DNA from: Rhodospirillaceae bacterium
GTDB taxonomy: Bacteria; Pseudomonadota; Alphaproteobacteria; Bin65
NCBI GenBank assembly: GCA_011523655.1
Contig: WTGH01000038.1
Coordinates: 1-64,000 of the forward strand
DNA: 64,000 nt
Reading direction: 5' to 3'
Position numbers and translations under genes: made by a program
Part shown: piece by piece, positions 58,258 to 64,000 of the stretch
How the letters are laid out: each line of letters starts with the position of its first letter
How positions within the stretch are numbered: the stretch's first letter is position 1
The notes under the pieces: model-generated
Databases searched by the model: none
What the model was told of the DNA's origin: nothing
What the model saw: only the letters and a program-made list of their open reading frames with translations

Positions 58258-61010
58258 CGATTCGTTCTTCCACCGCTGGCCTTCGCCGGCCCCCGCTCCG
58301 GCACGACCCGGACACGCACCAGGTCGGCGCCGCTGCCGGTGTTGTCGGTCAGCGAGACCGACATGGCGGCGACAGCATTTAGGTTGGGCAGGTTCATGTC
58401 CTTCGCGTAGGGCGTTGCCCAGTGGTCGAACTGGCCGATCATCAGGATCGTGTCCGGCCGGATGCCTTCGCGCAGTTCGGCGACCCCCGTAGTCGCGCCG
58501 GTCGCCGACTCGATCCGTACGGGATCGCCGTCCCCGATGCCGAGCGCCTGCGCCGCCGTGCGGTTCATCACGACGCCGCGGTGGCCGGCGACGTTGTCCG
58601 CCACCTCGCGGATCATCGGGATCGTAACGTTGGCGCCCCAGGAATATTGCATACTGCGTGCGGTCAGCGCCCACAGCGGATAGTCGTCCGGATCGGCGCC
58701 GACCTCGCGGACATGGTCGATCCAGTAGTCAGGGAAGCTGCGGTAGGACGGTAGCGGTTCGTATTCCTCGAGCTGTTTCTCCCACCAGTCGATCCCGGCC
58801 TCGCGCAGCCGGTTGGCGAGTTGCTCGCCGTGGCGCTTGAGCCGCTCCTGATAGGGCATCTCGAAGCGCAGCCCGTGCTGCTTGAAGAACGGATAGAGAT
58901 ACCAGTCGCGCTCAGCCGTCTCACGCAGCAGGTAGCCGTGCTCCCGGAACCAGTCTAGGCCGCGGACCTCCGCGCCGCCGGTCAGCGCATGGCTGCCGGC
59001 GCGCGCCACCCGGTCCCAGATTTCGTCGGCGGTATGGCGCCGGTCGCGGGCGAGGCTGTAATCGTAAGCCTCCGATGCCAGCGGCACGCCGAGCCTGCCA
59101 TCGTTGATGACGCCGTGATAAACGGCCAGAATTCCGGTCCGCGCCGCCAGTTCGCTCGCGATGTCGGTCATGTCGCGGCAGTCGACGGCGGGTTCGACCG
59201 CCGGCTGACGGATCGCCCAGCCGCGGTGATGCCAGAATTGTTCCATGAACTGGCTGCCGCCGATCTTGATCAGCTGCAGGCTTTCGAGATCGGTCGCCTC
59301 GGGCAGCAGCAGGTCGGCCATCCAGTTGGTTTCGTCGAGGGTGTAGGCGAAGCTGATGAGATAGGGAAAATCCGCGATCTTGTCGGCCACGCGCGGCCCG
59401 TCCCACATCGAGATCGCCGGGTTGGTGCGGAAAGTGATCCAGACGTCCGGCAGGGTCTGGCGCGGCATTCCCTTCGGTTTGGCATTGTGGAAGATCCACG
59501 GCAGGGTCGTCGGGCCGAGCGCCTGGGAGCGCGGCGAATCCGCGGCCAGCGGAACCAGCGTGTTGTAGGCGTTGCGGATCTTCGGCTGCGCCTGCCAGCC
59601 CTGGCGCGAGGTGTCGTTGAACGGGAAGTCCATGAAGCCGTCGTTGGTCGGCGTAATGCTGGCGAAACGGTCGTCGGGCGGCTCGTTAAGCTTGAGCACC
59701 GCAGGCCCGACAGTCCCGCCCGGCACCTCCAGCGCGCCGACCAGCGTCGCCAGCACGACGCGCGCCCAGCAGGCCTGGTAGCCGCCCCAGCCGTTGTTGA
59801 CGCTTTTGCCGAGCAGGATGGAGACCGGCCGCAGCGGCAGCGTCTCGCCGTCGATCTCGACCGTCTCGCCGACCCGGGCATGGGCGAGGAATTCGTCGGC
59901 GACACGCCGGATGCGCTCGGCCGGGATATCGCATTCGCCTTCCGCCCAGTCGGGCGAACAGGGCGCCATGTGGTCGAGGAGGAGCTGGAACGCAGGCTTC
60001 GCCTCGGCGTCCTCGTGCCGCCACAGGGCGCCGTCCGCGCCGCGCTCGACGCCCGCCGCGCGATAGCTGCCGGCGAGCGCCGGTTCGCCGATTTCGGCGT
60101 CGAACGGCTTGTCGGCGCCGTCCGCCAGGTCGCGAATCAGCGGCTTGTCGGTTTCCGGATCGCGCAGATAGTAGCCGTTCGGCCCGACCAGGTAGGGCGC
60201 GCTCGTGTCCGCGCCCAGGAACGGCAGGTCGCAGACAGCGCGCCAGTCGCGCTCGTGCAGGATGCGGTGAATCAGGGCATAGAGGAAGGCGGCGTCGGTC
60301 TTCGGTTTGACCGGCAGCCATTCCGACGAACAGGCCGCCGTGACCGACAGATGCGGCTCGACCTGGACCCGCTTGAGCCCGGCGGCGCGCGCGTCGGCCT
60401 GACGCCAGGCGCCGGTCACGCCGGACGAATTCTCGATATTCTTGCCGCAGTTGACGATGTAATCGCAGCGCGGCGTGTCGGGCGCGCAGACGAAGGCCCG
60501 GTGCCACAGTTCGCCGTAGAAATGTTCCGAATGGTAGCATTTGGCACCGGAGCCCGCGCCGTATCCCATATCGACCGGGCCCCAGGCGGCCAGGAAGGCG
60601 GGCAACGTGCCGATATATTTCGGCGGCGAGTCGTCGCCGCCGAGGGTGAAGGCGAGGCGCGGATAGCCGGACTCGTCGCGCAGGCCGGCCGCCCGGATGG
60701 CGTTGAGCTTCTCAGCGACGAAATCGAACGCTTCGTCCCACGAGATCGGCACGAAGCCGGGGTCCTCGCTCCGGCCCTTGCGCGGGTTGGTCCGCTTCAT
60801 CGGCCGGGCGATGCGGTGCGGGTTGTAGGTTTTCTGGATCAGCCCGTAGGCCTTGACGCAGACCCGCCCGACGGCCGGATGCTCGGTAATGTCGAAATTC
60901 GGCTCGACCCGCAGCGCCACGCCGTCGCGCACCTCGACCTTCATCAGGTCCGGGCCTGCAGCGCACTGGTTGCAGTAGACGGGGACCTTTCTCGTGTCGC
61001 CGCCGGTCAT
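58254..61010 (-). CDS. Molybdopterin-dependent oxidoreductase, catalytic subunit (DMSO reductase superfamily, PadB-like)
   Basis: A 918-aa member of the Mo/W-bisPGD superfamily. The N-terminal cluster motif is C13-x2-C16, then C51 (GRVCVKA). The third Cys expected near residue 20 is missing (CNQCAAGPDLMKV). Later landmarks are PRKGRSEDPGFVPISWDEAF, the molybdopterin segments NCGKNIENSSG and VWITFRTNPAISMWDGPRVA, and the C-terminal domain (VVMNRTAAQALGIGDGDPVR). There is no Tat signal, so it is cytoplasmic. The N-terminal pattern recalls phenylacetyl-CoA:acceptor oxidoreductase-type subunits, but substrate is unknown. GGGGAGGA precedes ATG 61010. No Fe-S or membrane partner is adjacent. Confidence 0.87.
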   Translation of the reverse strand: MTGGDTRKVPVYCNQCAAGPDLMKVEVRDGVALRVEPNFDITEHPAVGRVCVKAYGLIQKTYNPHRIARPMKRTNPRKGRSEDPGFVPISWDEAFDFVAEKLNAIRAAGLRDESGYPRLAFTLGGDDSPPKYIGTLPAFLAAWGPVDMGYGAGSGAKCYHSEHFYGELWHRAFVCAPDTPRCDYIVNCGKNIENSSGVTGAWRQADARAAGLKRVQVEPHLSVTAACSSEWLPVKPKTDAAFLYALIHRILHERDWRAVCDLPFLGADTSAPYLVGPNGYYLRDPETDKPLIRDLADGADKPFDAEIGEPALAGSYRAAGVERGADGALWRHEDAEAKPAFQLLLDHMAPCSPDWAEGECDIPAERIRRVADEFLAHARVGETVEIDGETLPLRPVSILLGKSVNNGWGGYQACWARVVLATLVGALEVPGGTVGPAVLKLNEPPDDRFASITPTNDGFMDFPFNDTSRQGWQAQPKIRNAYNTLVPLAADSPRSQALGPTTLPWIFHNAKPKGMPRQTLPDVWITFRTNPAISMWDGPRVADKIADFPYLISFAYTLDETNWMADLLLPEATDLESLQLIKIGGSQFMEQFWHHRGWAIRQPAVEPAVDCRDMTDIASELAARTGILAVYHGVINDGRLGVPLASEAYDYSLARDRRHTADEIWDRVARAGSHALTGGAEVRGLDWFREHGYLLRETAERDWYLYPFFKQHGLRFEMPYQERLKRHGEQLANRLREAGIDWWEKQLEEYEPLPSYRSFPDYWIDHVREVGADPDDYPLWALTARSMQYSWGANVTIPMIREVADNVAGHRGVVMNRTAAQALGIGDGDPVRIESATGATTGVAELREGIRPDTILMIGQFDHWATPYAKDMNLPNLNAVAAMSVSLTDNTGSGADLVRVRVVPERGPAKASGGRTNR

Positions 61011-61150
61011 GGCGCGGTTCCTCCCCGCATCGGGTGGCACGGCCTGCCGCGATTATGTCAACTTAGCGCCGGTTTGCCTATGATGGCGCGGCATGCGGGC
61101 CGGACGCCCGGCATGTTCCGTATTCTCCCCGAACGGGCCGGCAAACCGCC

Positions 61151-62278
61151 ATGACCGAAACCGTCGAGTGCATCGTTGCCGGCGCCGGCATCGTCGGTCT
61201 TGCGATCGCGAGAGCGCTGGCGCGGGCCGGGCGCGAGGTCGTCGTCGTCGAACGCAACGCCTGGATCGGCAACGAGACCAGCTCGCGCAACAACGAGGTG
61301 ATCCACGCCGGATTTCTCTACGCGCCGGACTCTTTGCGCGCCCGCTTGTGCCGTCCGGGCGCCGAGCGCACCTGGCGCTATTGCGAGAGCCGGGGCATTC
61401 CCTGTCGGCGCATCGGCAAGCTGATGCCGGCGGCGGACGAAGCCGAGCTTGGGATCCTCGCCGGACTGGTCGAGGGCGGCCGGAAAGTCGGTGCTCCCGA
61501 ACTGGAACTGCTGGACGCCGCCGGGGTCGCGCGGCTGGAACCTGGGCTGCGCTGCGCGGGCGCGCTCCATTCGCCGTTTACCGGCGTGGTCGATACGCAC
61601 GCGCTGATGCTTGCCTATCGCGGCGACGCGGAGGACTGCGGCGTGATGATCGCCTTTTCGAGCGCAGTGACGGGCGGCGACGTGCGCGACGGCATCCGAC
61701 TCAACGTCACCGGCGCGGACGGCGGCGAAACGGCGGTCGGTTGCCGCGTCTTCGTCAATGCTGCTGGGCTCGGAGCCCGCCGGATCGCGCTGTCCCTGAC
61801 CGGCCTGCCCACGCAGTTCGTGCCGACGGTGCATCATGCCCTGGGCCGGTTCCTTTCGTGGAACGGCCAGCCGCCGTTCGGGCGCATCGTCGTGCCGCTG
61901 GGCGACCGACTCGCCAACGGCGGCGCGTTCACTCTCGACACGGCCGGACGGGGCAAGTTCGGCGGCGACCTGGTCTGGGTCGACGAGATCGACTACTGCG
62001 TGCCCGCCGATCTCGCAGCCAAATTCGCCGGCGCGATCCGCAGCTACTGGCCCGAAGTCGACGAGAGCCGCCTGTCGCCGGACTATGCCGGCATCCGGCC
62101 GCGCACCTGGGGGCCGAACAACGGCAACGGCGACTGGACGGTCTCCGGGTCGGCCCACCACGGCGTGCCGGGCTTGGTCAACCTGCTGGGCATCGAAACC
62201 CCCGGCATCACCGCGGCCCTGTCGCTCGCCGACCATGTCCTCGAACAGTTGGGAATAGAGCCGGTCCCGGAGGAATGA
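61151..62278 (+). CDS. FAD-dependent oxidoreductase (L-2-hydroxyglutarate oxidase-like)
   Basis: A 375-aa DAO-superfamily flavoprotein. The dinucleotide motif is VAGAGIVGLAIARALARAG followed by VVVVERNAWIGNETSSRNNE, and HAGFLYAPDSLRARL with IGKLMPA is highly characteristic of L-2-hydroxyglutarate dehydrogenase/oxidase (LhgO) relatives. The end (FVNAAGLGARR, later GLVNLLGIETPGITA) fits the same group. These enzymes oxidise a 2-hydroxy acid to the 2-oxo acid with electrons to O2 or quinone. The gene diverges from the molybdopterin gene and faces the TRAP genes 21 bp beyond. Confidence 0.88.
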   Translation: MTETVECIVAGAGIVGLAIARALARAGREVVVVERNAWIGNETSSRNNEVIHAGFLYAPDSLRARLCRPGAERTWRYCESRGIPCRRIGKLMPAADEAELGILAGLVEGGRKVGAPELELLDAAGVARLEPGLRCAGALHSPFTGVVDTHALMLAYRGDAEDCGVMIAFSSAVTGGDVRDGIRLNVTGADGGETAVGCRVFVNAAGLGARRIALSLTGLPTQFVPTVHHALGRFLSWNGQPPFGRIVVPLGDRLANGGAFTLDTAGRGKFGGDLVWVDEIDYCVPADLAAKFAGAIRSYWPEVDESRLSPDYAGIRPRTWGPNNGNGDWTVSGSAHHGVPGLVNLLGIETPGITAALSLADHVLEQLGIEPVPEE

Positions 62279-62299
62279 GGCCGGTCTCCGGCCCGACCG

Positions 62300-63598
62300 C
62301 TACATCTGGTTCGGCAGCCAAAGCACGATAATGGGGAAGGCGATCAGCACGACCAGGCGCACGAGGTCCGAGGCAATATAGGGCGTCACGCCGGCATAGA
62401 TCGACTTGAGCGGCACGTTCGGCGCCTCGCCCTTGATGACGAAGACATTGAGGCCGAACGGTGGCGTGATCAGGCCGAGCTCGGTCACCATCACCACGAT
62501 GACGCCGAACCAGATCGGATCGAAACCCAGGCCGACGATACTGGGAAAAAACACCGGAACCGTCAGCAGGATAATCGCCATTGCCTCCATGAAACAGCCG
62601 AGGATGACATAAAACAGGATGATGAGCGCCAACGTGCCGTAGCGCCCGAGATCGAGGGAGAGCAGCGTTTCGGCGACCTGCTGGGGAAACTGTGTGATCG
62701 TCAGGAATCGGGCGAACAGGATCGCCCCGATCAGAACGATGAACAGCGCACCTGTTGTGATCAGCGCTTCGCGCAGGCAGTCGAGCAGCCGGGCGAGCGA
62801 CATGCGGCCGATGGCAAACGCCAGGATGCCGACGGCGGCGGCGCCCATAGCGGCGGCCTCGGTCGGGGTGAAGACGCCGCCGTAAATGCCGCCGATGACG
62901 AAGGCGAACACGGCCAGGATCGGCCAGACGGTGCGCAGCGAAACGATGCGGGTGCGCCAGTCCGACCGTTCGCCCGCAGGCACCCATTCCGGCCGCACCA
63001 CGGCGACGCCCTGCACCGCCGCCATATACATCAGCACGGCGAGCAGGCCGGGGATCAGGCCCGCGACGAAGAGGCGTCCGATATCGGTTTCCGTAATGAT
63101 GCCGTAGACGGCGAGCACGATGGAGGGCGGGATCAGGATGCCCAGCGTGCCGCCGGCTGCGATGGTGCCGGTCGCTAGGCTGTCGGCATAGCCGTAGCGG
63201 CGCATTTCCGGCAGCGCGACCTTGGACATGGTCGCCGCGGTCGCAACCGACGAACCGCAGATGGCGGCGAATCCGCCGCACGCCGCGACGGTGGACAACG
63301 CCAGGCCGCCGCGCCGGTGACCGAGCCAGGCGTTGGAGGCGCGGAACAGGTCGCGGCTCATGCCGGACGCGTTGGCCAGCGCGCCCATGAGGACGAACAG
63401 GGGGACCAGCCCGAAGGTGAAATCGGTCAGTGTACGGATCGGCGTCAGTTCCAGCAGCGACAGGGCCGGGCCGATATCCGTCAGAACGGCGAAGCCGCCG
63501 ACGCCGACCAGTACCATAGCGATGCCGACCGGCACGCGCAGCAGCATGAGCGTGAACAGGACGGCGAAAGCGCCGATCGCGAGGCTCAGTCCGTCCAT
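62300..63598 (-). CDS. dctM: TRAP transporter large permease (DctM-like)
   Basis: A 432-aa membrane protein with about 12 hydrophobic segments. LRVPVGIAMVLVGVGGFAVL, LFVLMGALANASGMSRDLFR, FAAICGSSVATAATMSKVAL, GTLGILIPPSIVLAVYGIIT and the late ELGLITPPFGLNVFVIKGEA are the DctM signature. It is the channel subunit of a tripartite Na+-dependent importer for C4-dicarboxylates, keto-acids or aromatic acids. The small permease lies upstream on the same strand. The periplasmic binding protein is not in the window and probably lies to the right. Confidence 0.93.
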   Translation of the reverse strand: MDGLSLAIGAFAVLFTLMLLRVPVGIAMVLVGVGGFAVLTDIGPALSLLELTPIRTLTDFTFGLVPLFVLMGALANASGMSRDLFRASNAWLGHRRGGLALSTVAACGGFAAICGSSVATAATMSKVALPEMRRYGYADSLATGTIAAGGTLGILIPPSIVLAVYGIITETDIGRLFVAGLIPGLLAVLMYMAAVQGVAVVRPEWVPAGERSDWRTRIVSLRTVWPILAVFAFVIGGIYGGVFTPTEAAAMGAAAVGILAFAIGRMSLARLLDCLREALITTGALFIVLIGAILFARFLTITQFPQQVAETLLSLDLGRYGTLALIILFYVILGCFMEAMAIILLTVPVFFPSIVGLGFDPIWFGVIVVMVTELGLITPPFGLNVFVIKGEAPNVPLKSIYAGVTPYIASDLVRLVVLIAFPIIVLWLPNQM

Positions 63599-63616
63599 CC
63601 TGCGGCGGCTCGCCCG

Positions 63617-64000
63617 CTAGTCGACCGCCGGCCCGGCCACCGGCGCGGCGATCTCTCTGCCGCGCAGGACCGCCCAGAGGCGCACGGCGCTCAGGAAAGT
63701 CGCGGCGCAGGACGAGAGCGCCACGAGCCCGTAGAAGATCCACAGCGGGAGGGCGAGATCGAAGGTCACCTCCTCCGATGCGATGACGGACCCGACCCGG
63801 CCGAACATGATCCAGGCGATCGCCAGGATGACCGAGAATGTCACCGCCGATGCGACGATGTCGATGATTCGCTTCGCGCGCGCGCCGACGGCAAGCCATA
63901 CGGTGTCCATGGTGATCTGCTGGCCGTAATAGGACGCCAGCGCGATGCCGTTCATCAGGGCGATACCCATGACGAGCCGGCCAAGATCGTTGGTGTCGGG
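63617..64000 (-). CDS. dctQ: TRAP transporter small permease (DctQ-like), N-terminus beyond the right edge
   Basis: The frame is open from the right edge to TAG at 63617-63619, with at least 127 residues visible. RIIDIVASAVTFSVILAIAW and LPLWIFYGLVALSSCAATFL are the last helices and LASYYGQQITMDTVW the preceding DctQ loop. It is the four-helix partner of DctM. The gene begins outside the window, because an internal ATG at 63970 would remove the first helix. Confidence 0.88.
   Translation of the reverse strand, partial: PDTNDLGRLVMGIALMNGIALASYYGQQITMDTVWLAVGARAKRIIDIVASAVTFSVILAIAWIMFGRVGSVIASEEVTFDLALPLWIFYGLVALSSCAATFLSAVRLWAVLRGREIAAPVAGPAVD

Noticed and set aside
58989..61154. A 721-codon plus-strand open frame over the molybdopterin gene
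   Set aside because: Shadow frame; the minus-strand protein aligns to a known superfamily over its whole length.

Overview
This is a GC-rich, gene-dense bacterial window with ATGA/TGATG start-stop overlaps, many ABC/TRAP/SSS transporters and scattered acyl/amide/aromatic catabolic genes. That content suggests an alphaproteobacterium, probably Rhodospirillales-like and possibly marine or host-associated. This is inferred from gene content only. No rRNA, tRNA or CRISPR array was seen.

Region 1 (1-16033) is the most unusual part. A LacI-type regulator and an SSS symporter (minus strand) diverge from a long plus-strand operon. Its order is: sugar-type (CUT2/Rbs-like) binding protein, double-ABC ATPase with an added C-terminal tail, a 110-aa protein made of five IKIVEFD-type repeats, an Rbs-like permease with a GSGIQSLGSGS linker and a ~350-residue extra membrane domain, a second permease with a ~180-residue N-terminal membrane extension, a proteorhodopsin-like microbial rhodopsin, a flotillin/SPFH protein with a duplicated coiled coil, an SCP2-like protein, an alpha/beta hydrolase and a metallo-beta-lactamase-fold hydrolase. 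The IKIVxFD motif is shared by the ATPase tail and the repeat protein. The rhodopsin keeps the counterion Asp, Thr and Schiff-base Lys but has Ile where pumps carry the proton donor, and Gln at the spectral tuning site. I read this as a candidate rhodopsin/flotillin-associated ABC transporter that I do not recognise as described.

Region 2 (16034-33793) starts with a degenerate stretch (a frameshifted dimeric-barrel gene and a 71-aa small gene). It continues with a Liv-type ABC transporter joined to a HyuA/HyuB hydantoinase/oxoprolinase pair, a class V aminotransferase, and four related alpha/beta hydrolases. Two of these are tandem copies sharing a 275-bp identical core. It ends with an M24 'pita-bread' hydrolase lacking most metal ligands and a CysK-like PLP enzyme.

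Region 3 (33898-50165) holds a fumarate-reductase-like flavoprotein with a standalone 2Fe-2S protein, then DppBCDF. The matching peptide-binding protein lies on the opposite strand with a ureohydrolase and an MmgE/PrpD protein. A nitrate/sulfonate/taurine-type ABC system (two permeases, ATPase, binding protein), a polysaccharide-deacetylase-fold enzyme and a DUF1028 protein follow.

Region 4 (50166-53467) is a mobile-element scar: two tandem tyrosine-integrase pseudogenes and an AT-richer non-coding gap.

Region 5 (53468-64000) is a catabolic block: glutathione S-transferase, SDR, dienelactone-hydrolase-like enzyme, MarR regulator, two-subunit Rieske oxygenase, molybdopterin oxidoreductase, LhgO-like FAD oxidase and a TRAP transporter running off the right edge. 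A perfect palindrome on the Rieske promoter, with a related site in the MarR/DLH intergenic space, suggests MarR controls this block.
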